From Polaromonas sp. (GTDB lineage: Bacteria; Pseudomonadota; Gammaproteobacteria; Burkholderiales; Burkholderiaceae_C): DNA of 16,391 bases. The stretch spans positions 1 to 16,391 of the forward strand of contig JABMMH010000066.1 of assembly GCA_013205645.1 (NCBI GenBank), written 5' to 3'. Below are positions 9,545 to 16,391 of this stretch, in pieces. Numbering within the stretch: position 1 is the stretch's first letter; every line of letters begins with the position of its first letter. The position numbers and the translations under genes were made by a program. The notes beneath the pieces were generated by a model. It was not told the origin of the DNA and searched no databases. It saw only the letters and a program-made list of their open reading frames with translations.

Positions 9545-9964
9545 ATGGACAAAATTTTGACCTCACGCCTCGCTCCGCTCTTCGCCGTTCTGACCCTCGC
9601 CAGTGCAACCGCCTTTGCCGCGGCCCCAGCCGAAACCCTGCCGTCCGGCGTCAAGGTGACTCACACCAAAGACGGCACAGGCGCCAACCCCAAGGCCTCT
9701 GATTCAGTCAAGGTGCATTACCGCGGCACACTGGCCAACGGCACAGAATTCGACAGCTCGTACAAGCGCGGCACGCCAGCCACCTTCCCGCTGAGCCGGG
9801 TCGTGCCCTGCTGGACTGAAGGCATGCAAAAAATCAAAGTCGGCGGCAAAGCCACCTTGACCTGCCCACCGGCAACCGCTTACGGCAGCAGCGGTGCAGG
9901 TGGTGTGGTGCCTCCAAACGCCACGCTGACCTTTGAGGTCGAACTGCTGGCCATAGAAAAGTAA
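9545..9964 (+). CDS. Periplasmic FKBP-type peptidyl-prolyl cis-trans isomerase
   Basis: This 139-residue protein carries a signal peptide (MDKILTSRLAPLFAVLTLAS, then ATAFAAAP with likely cleavage near residues 24-26) and one complete FKBP domain (about 34-138). The rotamase pocket is well preserved: Tyr59 (VHYRGTL), Phe69-Asp70 (TEFDSS), Phe81, Val86-Val87, Trp90, Tyr113 (TAYGSSG), Val121-Val122 and Phe130 (NATLTFEVELL). It should catalyse proline isomerisation during folding of exported proteins. Two cysteines, Cys89 (PCWTEG) and Cys107 (LTCPP), lie near the pocket. The start ATG 9545 has little ribosome-site support but gives the correct signal peptide. It follows gcvP by 36 bases and may be read through from it, although it has no functional link to glycine cleavage. 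It converges with the next gene, only 12 bases away. Confidence 0.92.
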   Translation: MDKILTSRLAPLFAVLTLASATAFAAAPAETLPSGVKVTHTKDGTGANPKASDSVKVHYRGTLANGTEFDSSYKRGTPATFPLSRVVPCWTEGMQKIKVGGKATLTCPPATAYGSSGAGGVVPPNATLTFEVELLAIEK

Positions 9965-9976
9965 TGGAGAAGTAAA

Positions 9977-10900
9977 TCAGCCTTGCTGGAGTGGCTGGCT
10001 CAATAGGCCCAGCACTTCTGCATTGAAAGCCTCTGCCTGCTCGAACTGGGCCCAATGGCCTGAGGCCTGAATCGCGCGCAAGGCCTTGAACTGGGGTGCG
10101 GCGGTCAGTGCAGCTGCATACAAGCCAATTTGCCCGAGGTAAAACGGGTCTTGGTCGCCGTAGAGCAAGTACAGCGGGCTCTTAATCTCGGGCAGTGCGC
10201 GGGCGAGGATGTCGGTGCGTGACAGCCGGCGCCCGGGGATGCGGTCCCCCACGGCATTGGCAGCCTGTAGTTGGCAAGCCAATGGCGTGATGGCGGCGGG
10301 GTCGTGCAGCATCAGCGCTTGCAAATTGTGGTGATGCACCGCCAATTGCTGATCGACGCTGGGCAGATGGCGCCAGCCCTTGAGCTTGAACGCCACCAGT
10401 GGCTCAATGCCAAAGCCGGGCGCACCGATCAGTATCAGCCGCAGCACCCGGGCCGGAAAGCGATGCGCCAGCAATCCAGCCGTCATGGCGCCAAAAGAAA
10501 ATCCCATCAGGTCGCAAGCGGTGTCGCCCAGCAACTGCTTGAGCCCGGCTTCCAACGGCTCGGGCATCACATCGACATCACCGCCACCAGGCGGCAAAGC
10601 AGAGTCGCCAAAACCGGGAAGGTCAGGCACATACACACAGCGACCGGAAGCGGCCAGCGGCAACACATTGCGCAGCCAATGAGTCCAGCTGCCACTACCG
10701 CCATGGAGCAACACCAGCGGCGGCAACGCCGGGTCGGCGCCCTGCTCACCCCAAACATGCCAGACCAGCTGACCACTGCCGCAGGGCGTGAGCACACGGC
10801 GTGCAGCCTGCAAGATGTGGGCGTACTCTGCGTTTTCGGACAGAGGGGGTAGCGGTGAGATTTGAGAGGTTTCGGGTGAAGAGTCGGTTACAGATGTCAT
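9977..10900 (-). CDS. Alpha/beta-fold hydrolase of unknown substrate
   Basis: This 307-residue protein has the alpha/beta hydrolase fold: the oxyanion-hole motif LLHGGSGSW (64-72), a nucleophile elbow GFSFGA with Ser135, a likely acid Asp251 (or Asp249) in YGDQDPFY, and His282 in SGHWAQFE. The N-terminal 35 or so residues are extra and low in complexity. The general form resembles the HMP/MhpC and enol-lactone hydrolases that act on C-C or ester bonds in aromatic catabolism, and it is the last gene of the minus-strand train that includes pcaB and pcaCD. A catabolic role is therefore possible, but an unspecific esterase is equally likely. The start ATG 10900 lies 18 bases after the arfB stop. 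The stop TGA at 9979-9977 faces the FKBP gene with a 12-base gap and no visible terminator. Confidence 0.82.
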   Translation of the reverse strand: MTSVTDSSPETSQISPLPPLSENAEYAHILQAARRVLTPCGSGQLVWHVWGEQGADPALPPLVLLHGGSGSWTHWLRNVLPLAASGRCVYVPDLPGFGDSALPPGGGDVDVMPEPLEAGLKQLLGDTACDLMGFSFGAMTAGLLAHRFPARVLRLILIGAPGFGIEPLVAFKLKGWRHLPSVDQQLAVHHHNLQALMLHDPAAITPLACQLQAANAVGDRIPGRRLSRTDILARALPEIKSPLYLLYGDQDPFYLGQIGLYAAALTAAPQFKALRAIQASGHWAQFEQAEAFNAEVLGLLSQPLQQG

Positions 10901-10918
10901 GCTGCGTTTATACCCGCC

Positions 10919-11329
10919 TCAGTCTTGCACCTTGCCACGCGAGCTTTTGATGCTGGAGCGCTGGCTCTTGCCTTCCAGCCGCCGCTGCTTCGAACCATAG
11001 GTCGGTTTGGTGGCGCGCCGGGCTTTGGGCAGTACCGCGACGCTGTCGACAACTTCCTGCAAACGGGCCAGGGCGTCGCTGCGGTTCATCTCTTGCGTGC
11101 GGTGCTGCTGCGCCTTCAGCACCAGCACTCCATCCTGCGTGATGCGGCTGTCGCTTAGACACAGCAAGCGCTCCTTGATCTCGACGGGCAGCGACGACGC
11201 CGCAATGTCAAAGCGCAGATGCACCGCGCTCGACACCTTGTTGACGTTTTGCCCGCCCGCGCCCTGAGCACGAATCGCGCTGAGATCGACCTCGCGCTCG
11301 TCGACAAGAAAATGGGAAGTAGTGGCCAT
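10919..11329 (-). CDS. arfB: Alternative ribosome-rescue factor ArfB (YaeJ-type peptidyl-tRNA hydrolase)
   Basis: ArfB enters the A site of ribosomes stalled on truncated messages and frees the nascent chain. The 136-residue protein has the release-factor GGQ loop, GAGGQNVNKVSSAVHLRFD (residues 23-41, GGQ 25-27), and the basic C-terminal tail typical of the family (KARRATKPTYGSKQRRLEGK and following), which fits in the mRNA entry channel. There is no codon-recognition domain, as expected. Length and order agree with ArfB. The start is ATG 11329 with a modest AGG before it. It lies 42 bases downstream of pcaCD and 18 bases upstream of the alpha/beta hydrolase gene, so it may be cotranscribed with catabolic genes to which it has no known link. 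Confidence 0.93.
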   Translation of the reverse strand: MATTSHFLVDEREVDLSAIRAQGAGGQNVNKVSSAVHLRFDIAASSLPVEIKERLLCLSDSRITQDGVLVLKAQQHRTQEMNRSDALARLQEVVDSVAVLPKARRATKPTYGSKQRRLEGKSQRSSIKSSRGKVQD

Positions 11330-11371
11330 GACCTGAATTGTGAACGGCCTTGAAGCCGCGACAACGATCGC

Positions 11372-12577
11372 CTACTTTACGCCATCAATAAACGTTTCCA
11401 GCAAAGCCGCAAACTCTTGCGGCATCTCGACCGCGCTCAAATGTGCCGCAGGCAAGGTCACGAGTTGGGCGACAGTGATGCTGCAGGCAATCGCTTCGGA
11501 CAGGGCCAGCGGCGTGGCTTCGTCGCGGCTGCCGGCGATCACCAGAGTCGGACACGTGATGCGCTGGTTGCTGCTGCGAAAATCAATCGCGGCCACCGCG
11601 CCGCAACTAGCGGCATAGGGCTCAGGCGCGATTTTTTCGAACTTTTCGCGCAGCGTCGCGACGCGGGCTGCACCGCCGTCCACCGTGTCCGCGATGAACT
11701 CTGGCGTGAACCAGCGCTGGATCGCGCTCTCGGCCACGGCAGCCACACCCTGCGTCAGCACCGTGTTCATGCGGGTTCGCCACATGGCGCCAGCAGGCTC
11801 ACCGTAAAAATTGGCGGCATTGGCAATCGTGATGCTCTTGACGAGCTGCGGATGCCTTGCGGCCAGCGCCTGCGCCGTCATGCCGCCCATGCTCAGGCCG
11901 ACAAAATGCACCGGGCCTGCGGCCTGCGCCGTGATGAGCGCGGCCGCATCGTCGGCCAGCATCTCCATGCTGTACGGCCCAGCAGGTGCTGCTGATTCGC
12001 CATGGCCACGGGCGTCATAACGAATAACCGTGAAGCGTTTTTTCAGGCGTTCAGCCACGGCGTCCCACATGCTGAGGTCGCAGCCAAGTGCGTGGCATAG
12101 CATCACCACCGGGCCTTGGCCTTCACGGACCCAATGGAGTTTGGGGGATGGCCTCGATTCAGTGGATGGCATCAATCCCTTCTCGCGCAAGATCGAGCCT
12201 GCGATTGAAAACGCATGGTTGGCGGCGGGCACGCCGCAGTAAATCGCCGCTTGCAAGATCACTTCCTTGATGTCGTCTGGCGTCAAGCGTGACTCTGGCG
12301 GGCCGTCCAAGCCGGCGCGCACATGCAGGGCAAACTCTTCGTAGGCTTTGAGCGCGATCATGGTTGACAGCACCATCAAGCGCCGGGTCTTGTCGCCGAA
12401 GGCAGGTCGCCCCCAGACCTCGTTCCACGCGTAGCGTGTGATCAGGTTTTGAAACTCGCCGTTGAAGTCATTCACGTTGAGCAGCGATTTATCGACCCAG
12501 GCATGGCCCAGCACGCGGCGGCGATTCAGCATGCCGTCGTCGTAATCTTGTTCGTGATGTTTGTCGTGCTCGCTCAT
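11372..12577 (-). CDS. pcaCD: Bifunctional 4-carboxymuconolactone decarboxylase / 3-oxoadipate enol-lactonase (PcaC-PcaD fusion)
   Basis: One 401-residue protein carries two successive beta-ketoadipate pathway enzymes. Residues 1 to about 137 are PcaC: RRRVLGHAWVDKSLLNVNDF (19-38), EFQNLITRYAWNEVWGRP (41-58) and IKEVILQAAIYCGVPAANHA (103-122) are its signatures. After a short linker (near PSTESRPSPK) comes PcaD, an alpha/beta hydrolase with Ser229 (GLSMGG), Asp352 (SRDEATP) and His379 (AAHLS). The predicted route is 4-carboxymuconolactone to 3-oxoadipate enol-lactone to 3-oxoadipate, in the cytoplasm. The order is decarboxylase first, opposite to the PcaL fusion known from Rhodococcus and Streptomyces. 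I chose ATG 12577 because it matches the PcaC start and overlaps the pcaB stop as ATGA; the open frame extends further upstream (to 12700) inside pcaB but that part is not PcaC-like. Confidence 0.93.
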   Translation of the reverse strand: MSEHDKHHEQDYDDGMLNRRRVLGHAWVDKSLLNVNDFNGEFQNLITRYAWNEVWGRPAFGDKTRRLMVLSTMIALKAYEEFALHVRAGLDGPPESRLTPDDIKEVILQAAIYCGVPAANHAFSIAGSILREKGLMPSTESRPSPKLHWVREGQGPVVMLCHALGCDLSMWDAVAERLKKRFTVIRYDARGHGESAAPAGPYSMEMLADDAAALITAQAAGPVHFVGLSMGGMTAQALAARHPQLVKSITIANAANFYGEPAGAMWRTRMNTVLTQGVAAVAESAIQRWFTPEFIADTVDGGAARVATLREKFEKIAPEPYAASCGAVAAIDFRSSNQRITCPTLVIAGSRDEATPLALSEAIACSITVAQLVTLPAAHLSAVEMPQEFAALLETFIDGVK

Positions 12578-13812
12578 GTCTTGGCTTTCGTGTTTGTTTT
12601 GGATCGCTCCGCCGATTGAATCGTATTCAAGGCATTCAAGGCCTTCAATTGCGTGCGCGTGACCTCGGCCGCATGCAGCGCCAGCGCCGGGCTGAACCAC
12701 TCGTCGGCGGCTTCAGCAGGCAGCAACGCACGCAGGGCTTGCAGATTGGTCAGCATGCGCGCCGTGTCCACCTGCAAACCCGGCAAAGCCTGGGCCATGG
12801 CATGTGCGCTGCCTTGCGCCGACATCAACAAACCAGGCCATTCGGCCAGCTCGGTTTGCCAATGGCTGAGCGCGCGTTCGTGCTCTTGCGGCATGGCGGC
12901 CAACAGAGCAGCGACCCGCTGCGGCGCACGCTGTGCCGCCACCAGCGCCACCATGCAAGCGATCGGATTTCGTTTGTGCGGCATGGCCGACGAACCACCC
13001 CGACCGGGCTCGGTTGGCTCAGACACTTCATTGACTTCGAATTGCCCCATCAGGGAAATGTCGCGTGCAATCTTGCCGAAGCTGCCGACCAGCAAGCCCA
13101 GCTCGCAACCCAGCGCGACCCATTCGTCACGCTGCGTATGCCAAGTCGCCATCGGCGCTTTGAGTTGCAGGTCAGCCGCCAGCAAGGCGATGACTTCTGA
13201 GCCTTGCGACTTCATTTGCGCCAGCGTGCCGACTGCGCCGCCAAGCTGCGCACACAGGGCGTTGGCGGCAGCCACTTGCAAACGCTGCTGGCTGCGGATC
13301 AAGGGCGCGACCCAGCCAGCGCACTTCAAACCGAAGCTGGTGACCGAAGCGGGCTGCAGCAGCGTGCGCGCCAATATCGGGTCGGCGGCGTGACGCTCAG
13401 CCAGCGCCAGCAAGGCGTCAATGCAGGTTTGCACATCAGCCTGCACCAAGGCCAGCGCGTCACGTGTGACCAGCGCCGACGCCGTGTCAATGACGTCTTG
13501 GCTGGTGCTGCCGAAGTGGACAAAGCGTACCGCCTCAGGATTAGAGAGACCGACCTTTTCCTTCAAACTTTTCATCAAGGGAATGGCGAGTGTGCCAGCG
13601 CGTCCGCTGTCGCGCACGATCTGGCTGACGTCAAACAGCTCAATCTTGCAGTGCTCGACGATGGTCTGTGCAGCGCTGTCGGGAATCAGCCCAGCGCGGG
13701 CCTGGGCTCTGGCCAATGAGGCTTCAAAGCGCAACATCGCCGCCAGGAAAGGACGTTCACTGAAAGCCTCAAGACTTTCAGGGGTCGACAAAAAACCTTC
13801 GAAAATACTCAT
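12574..13812 (-). CDS. pcaB: 3-carboxy-cis,cis-muconate cycloisomerase
   Basis: PcaB, a member of the fumarase/aspartase superfamily, closes 3-carboxy-cis,cis-muconate to 4-carboxymuconolactone in the protocatechuate ortho-cleavage pathway. The product has 412 residues; family members are roughly 400-450. Signatures are HFGSTSQDVIDT (99-110), ARTLLQPASVTSFGLKCAGW (148-167) and the superfamily loop GGSSAMPHKRNP (272-283). The start ATG 13812 gives the normal beginning (MSIFEGFLSTPE); an in-frame GTG at 13872 would add 20 unrelated residues and overlap the upstream gene. It is preceded by the molybdenum hydroxylase gene (32-base gap) and overlaps pcaCD by four bases, so its product is handed to the next enzyme encoded. 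Protocatechuate dioxygenase genes (pcaGH) are not in the window. Confidence 0.94.
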   Translation of the reverse strand: MSIFEGFLSTPESLEAFSERPFLAAMLRFEASLARAQARAGLIPDSAAQTIVEHCKIELFDVSQIVRDSGRAGTLAIPLMKSLKEKVGLSNPEAVRFVHFGSTSQDVIDTASALVTRDALALVQADVQTCIDALLALAERHAADPILARTLLQPASVTSFGLKCAGWVAPLIRSQQRLQVAAANALCAQLGGAVGTLAQMKSQGSEVIALLAADLQLKAPMATWHTQRDEWVALGCELGLLVGSFGKIARDISLMGQFEVNEVSEPTEPGRGGSSAMPHKRNPIACMVALVAAQRAPQRVAALLAAMPQEHERALSHWQTELAEWPGLLMSAQGSAHAMAQALPGLQVDTARMLTNLQALRALLPAEAADEWFSPALALHAAEVTRTQLKALNALNTIQSAERSKTNTKAKT

Positions 13813-13844
13813 GGATGGGGACTTTTTCAGTGCTGGAGGTGAAT

Positions 13845-16208
13845 CTAGCTGACCGCGTTCATCAAAGCCCACATCCGGGCGGACGACAGTGGCATTTGCA
13901 GCAGCGCAGCTTTGTCAGCCATGCCGGCGCGGGCCAGCGCATCGGCCACGGCGTTGACCACGGTCGGGCCAGCGCCGATGGTGCCGAGCTCACCGACGCC
14001 TTTGACGCCGAGCGGGTTGTTCAGGCACGGCACGGACGTGTCCATCTCGGTCTTGAAGTCGGGTGAGTCTTCGGCGCGCGGCGCGACGTAGTCCATCAAG
14101 CTGCCGGTCAAAGGTTGGCCGGTTTCGCGGTCGTAAACCACTTGCTCGTAGAGCGCTTGACCAATGCCTTGAACCGCACCGCCGTCGAGCTGACCGCGCA
14201 CGATCATCGGGTTCACCACCCGGCCGACATCATTGACAGAGGCATAGGCCACCACCGCTACATGGCCGGTCAATGGGTCGACTTCGACTTCGCTGATGTG
14301 GCAACCGTTCGGCCAGCTGGGGCCGCTCACGGCGGTCGTTGAATTCATGAAAATACGTTGCTCGGCTTGCCGGCCAGCCAATGCAAAAATGTCGGTGCTC
14401 AGGTCAGTTCCGATCACTTGCAGACGACCGTTGCGGTACTCGATGTCTTGCTCAGACGCTTCAAACTCCAGTGCCGCCAAACGCTTGGCTTCAGCGATGG
14501 TGCGGTCAGCACCTTCACGCATGGCCGAGCCGCCGGTGAACAGCGAGCGCGAGCCAGCGCTGCCAAAACCATCACCGCGATCGGTGTCCCCGAGCACCAC
14601 GCGGACTTGTTCAATCGGCACACCAAAGGCGTCCACCACCAACTGCGCGAGCGAGGTCAAGATGCCCTGCCCCATGCCGTTGACGGCTGAAAACACCTCG
14701 ATCATGCCGTCGGCTTGCACCGCCACCGTGACGGTTTCTTCGAGTGCGTTGCCGCCCGTCCACTCCAGGAAAGTAGCGATCCCTTGGCCGCGCAGCAAAC
14801 CGCGTTGGGCAGAGTCTGCCGCGCGCGCCGCAAAGCCAGACCAATCGGCCAACACCATGGCTTGGTCCATGATGGATTCAAACTGACCGCAGTCATAGGT
14901 CTGGCCCATCTGGTTTTTATACGGCATTTGCGCTGGCGCGATGAAGTTGCGACGGCGCAGTGCCACGCGGTCTATGCCGGTCTGCCGCGCCGCCTCGTCC
15001 ATCAGCCGCTCAATGCTGAAGATGGCTTCAGGCCGGCCCGCGCCGCGGTAAGCGCCGGTGGGCGAGGTGTTGGTCAGCACCGCCTTGAAATGAAAATCGA
15101 TGGTCTGGATGTCGTAGACGCTGGTCTGTACCCACGGGCCGATCAAGAGTTGGATCGTCACACCGGTGCCGGTCGGGTAGGCGCCCACATTGGCCAGTGA
15201 GGCCACGCGCAAGGCGAGAATTTTGCCGCTGGCATCGAGCGCCAATTCGGCTTGCGTCTGCAAATCACGACCGTGCGAAGCAGAGATGAACTCTTCACTG
15301 CGGTCAGCCACCCACTTGATGGGGCGTTTCAGGGCACGGGCACAAAAAGCAATCGCCAAGTCTTCCGGGTAAACGCCGGTTTTCATGCCGAAGCCACCGC
15401 CGACATCGCCCACCACCACGCGCACATCGGCGCGCGCCAGCCCCAGTGAATCGCACACCGAATTACGCACACCCGACGGCATTTGCGTGCTCATGCGGAT
15501 TGTCAATCGCCCAGACGCCGGGTCGGGCATGGCCAGCACCGTGCGCGGCTCCAAACTCAGCGCCGACAGACGCTGATTGACGATGTCAAGCTTGACCACG
15601 TGCGCAGCCTTGGCAAAGGCCTCAGCCGTCGCTTGAACATTGCCGTAGCGCGTTTCGCCAGCGATGTTGTCAACCGCCTTGTCGTTCAGCACCGGTGCGT
15701 CGGTGGCCGTGGCGTCGTCTAAGTTCACGGCCATCGGCAGTTCTGCGTAGTCAATCTCAATCGTCTCGGCGGCGTCACGCGCTTGTTGCAGCGTGAGCGC
15801 CACCACGGCCACCACCGCTTCGCCGACAAAGCGCACCCGCTCATGGGCCAGCGCGCGGCGCTCAGGCGCAGCGCAAGGCACCGGTTCAATCCGCTTGAAA
15901 GCCGAGCCCGGAATCGGTTTGACGCCTGCCGCCACCATGTCAGCGCCGGTGATGATGCTCAGCACCCCGGGCATGGCCAGCGCAGCCGTGCTGTCGAGCG
16001 AGGCGATGCGGGCGTGTGGGTAAGGCGAGCGCAAAAAGAACAGATGAACCTGATCTTCAGGGCTGACATCACCGGCAAACTGGCCGGCACCGACCAGCAG
16101 CTTGTCGTCTTCAAGTCGGCGGACTGACTGACCACTGCCGAAGCGCGCGGCAGATGTGGCTGAAGTGGCGAGGGAAGTATCCGCAGGGAATGGGGTGCTT
16201 GGCGTCAA
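13845..16208 (-). CDS. Molybdenum hydroxylase large subunit, CoxL form II / xanthine dehydrogenase family
   Basis: This 787-residue protein is a molybdopterin-cytosine-dinucleotide type large subunit. The N-terminal domain (about 25-160) starts with SVRRLEDDKLLVGAGQFAGD; the Mo-binding part contains GDVGGGFGMK (267-276), TGAYRGAGRPEA (384-395), and the C-terminal GVKGVGELGTIGAGPTVVNA with Glu740 as the likely catalytic glutamate. The AYRGAGR loop is that of form II CoxL-like proteins, whereas true CO dehydrogenase has AYRCSFR with a copper-binding cysteine, so CO oxidation is unlikely; hydroxylation of an aromatic or heterocyclic acid is more plausible. Such enzymes normally also need a [2Fe-2S] subunit and an FAD subunit, and neither is encoded next to it. 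The start TTG 16208 is the first usual start after an in-frame stop, with a partial ribosome site (TTTTGGA). It heads the train containing pcaB and pcaCD. Confidence 0.9.
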   Translation of the reverse strand: MTPSTPFPADTSLATSATSAARFGSGQSVRRLEDDKLLVGAGQFAGDVSPEDQVHLFFLRSPYPHARIASLDSTAALAMPGVLSIITGADMVAAGVKPIPGSAFKRIEPVPCAAPERRALAHERVRFVGEAVVAVVALTLQQARDAAETIEIDYAELPMAVNLDDATATDAPVLNDKAVDNIAGETRYGNVQATAEAFAKAAHVVKLDIVNQRLSALSLEPRTVLAMPDPASGRLTIRMSTQMPSGVRNSVCDSLGLARADVRVVVGDVGGGFGMKTGVYPEDLAIAFCARALKRPIKWVADRSEEFISASHGRDLQTQAELALDASGKILALRVASLANVGAYPTGTGVTIQLLIGPWVQTSVYDIQTIDFHFKAVLTNTSPTGAYRGAGRPEAIFSIERLMDEAARQTGIDRVALRRRNFIAPAQMPYKNQMGQTYDCGQFESIMDQAMVLADWSGFAARAADSAQRGLLRGQGIATFLEWTGGNALEETVTVAVQADGMIEVFSAVNGMGQGILTSLAQLVVDAFGVPIEQVRVVLGDTDRGDGFGSAGSRSLFTGGSAMREGADRTIAEAKRLAALEFEASEQDIEYRNGRLQVIGTDLSTDIFALAGRQAEQRIFMNSTTAVSGPSWPNGCHISEVEVDPLTGHVAVVAYASVNDVGRVVNPMIVRGQLDGGAVQGIGQALYEQVVYDRETGQPLTGSLMDYVAPRAEDSPDFKTEMDTSVPCLNNPLGVKGVGELGTIGAGPTVVNAVADALARAGMADKAALLQMPLSSARMWALMNAVS

Positions 16209-16270
16209 GGCAATTCCAAAAGTTGTCAGGGCAGAAGCGGTTGCAGGTCACGCGGCCGCTGCCGGAAATG

Positions 16271-16303
16271 AAAAAATCCAGCACCACTATAAATGGCGCT
16301 GGA
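16271..16303 (-). terminator. Intrinsic terminator after the Bug-type gene
   Basis: Read on the minus strand, TCCAGCGCC (16303-16295) pairs with GGTGCTGGA (16285-16277), nine pairs with one G-T, around a 9-base loop, followed by six Ts (16276-16271). It closes the gene ending at 16340 and separates it from the molybdenum hydroxylase gene, so a promoter for the latter should lie in 16209-16270; I cannot identify one there. Confidence 0.85.
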
Positions 16304-16339
16304 CTTTGATGTTGCCATACGGCCTGGCCGAGGCGCGCA

Positions 16340-16391
16340 TCAAGCCGCGGCAGAGACCTTGGCTTCTTTGATGACCTTGGCCCATTTGGCC
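16340..16391 (-). CDS. C-terminal end of a probable Bug/TctC-family periplasmic binding protein (partial)
   Basis: The window edge holds the last 16 codons of a minus-strand gene ending at TGA (16342-16340): AKWAKVIKEAKVSAAA. The pattern WAKVIKEAKV at the extreme C-terminus is typical of Bug proteins, the solute receptors of tripartite tricarboxylate transporters, which are very abundant in Burkholderiales and often sit beside aromatic-acid genes. The fragment is too short to name the ligand, and the identification rests on this tail motif and the terminator behind it. Confidence 0.65.
   Translation of the reverse strand, partial: AKWAKVIKEAKVSAAA

Noticed and set aside
9985..10020. Imperfect stem near AGTGGCTGG and CCAGCACT as a terminator for the FKBP gene
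   Set aside because: It has a bulge, lacks any T tract, and lies within the coding end of the opposing hydrolase.
13845..16208. True aerobic CO dehydrogenase large subunit (CoxL form I)
   Set aside because: The active-site loop is AYRGAGR and lacks the cysteine of AYRCSFR; adjacent coxM and coxS are also absent.

Overview
The window looks like chromosomal DNA of a betaproteobacterium of the order Burkholderiales, most likely family Comamonadaceae (Polaromonas/Rhodoferax-like). This is inferred from the protein style (RpoD tail, a 962-residue GcvP, a DenD/TRAP pair, a Bug-type solute-binding protein tail) and moderately high GC content; it was not tested by any search. There are no rRNA or tRNA genes, insertion sequences, phage genes or CRISPR arrays that I can see.

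Left part, plus strand. The window opens inside rpoD (housekeeping sigma factor, C-terminal 173 residues), closed by a strong intrinsic terminator. A stretch of about 400 bases follows that holds only a possible 42-residue lysine-rich peptide on the minus strand. Next is a sugar-acid uptake and oxidation unit: a D-erythronate dehydrogenase-like SDR enzyme (denD), then a TRAP transporter of periplasmic binding protein (dctP), small permease (dctQ) and large permease (dctM). A terminator-like hairpin separates dctP from dctQ, which could raise the amount of binding protein over permease. The dctM reading frame is broken by an apparent one-base deletion about 60 codons in.

Middle part, plus strand. 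The glycine cleavage genes gcvT-gcvH-gcvP, all apparently intact, are followed by a periplasmic FKBP-type prolyl isomerase. No recognisable glycine riboswitch precedes gcvT.

Right part, minus strand (read from 16.2 kb down to 10 kb). A compact gene train encodes a molybdenum hydroxylase large subunit of the CoxL form II type, PcaB (3-carboxy-cis,cis-muconate cycloisomerase), a PcaC-PcaD fusion protein, the ribosome-rescue hydrolase ArfB, and a second alpha/beta hydrolase. PcaB and the PcaC-PcaD fusion together would carry 3-carboxymuconate through three consecutive steps to 3-oxoadipate, the middle of the protocatechuate ortho-cleavage (beta-ketoadipate) pathway. pcaB and the fusion overlap in an ATGA. 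Upstream, a terminator separates this train from the last 16 codons of what looks like a Bug/TctC-family periplasmic binding protein, a common partner of aromatic-acid catabolic clusters.

The most notable points are the domain order of the PcaC-PcaD fusion (reverse of the classical PcaL), the molybdenum hydroxylase large subunit at the head of a pca operon with no small or FAD subunit next to it, the dctM frameshift with a TGATG stop/start overlap just behind it, and the short basic peptide after rpoD. None of these alone proves a new system. The molybdenum hydroxylase-pca-Bug group is the best candidate for an uncharacterised aromatic-acid pathway.
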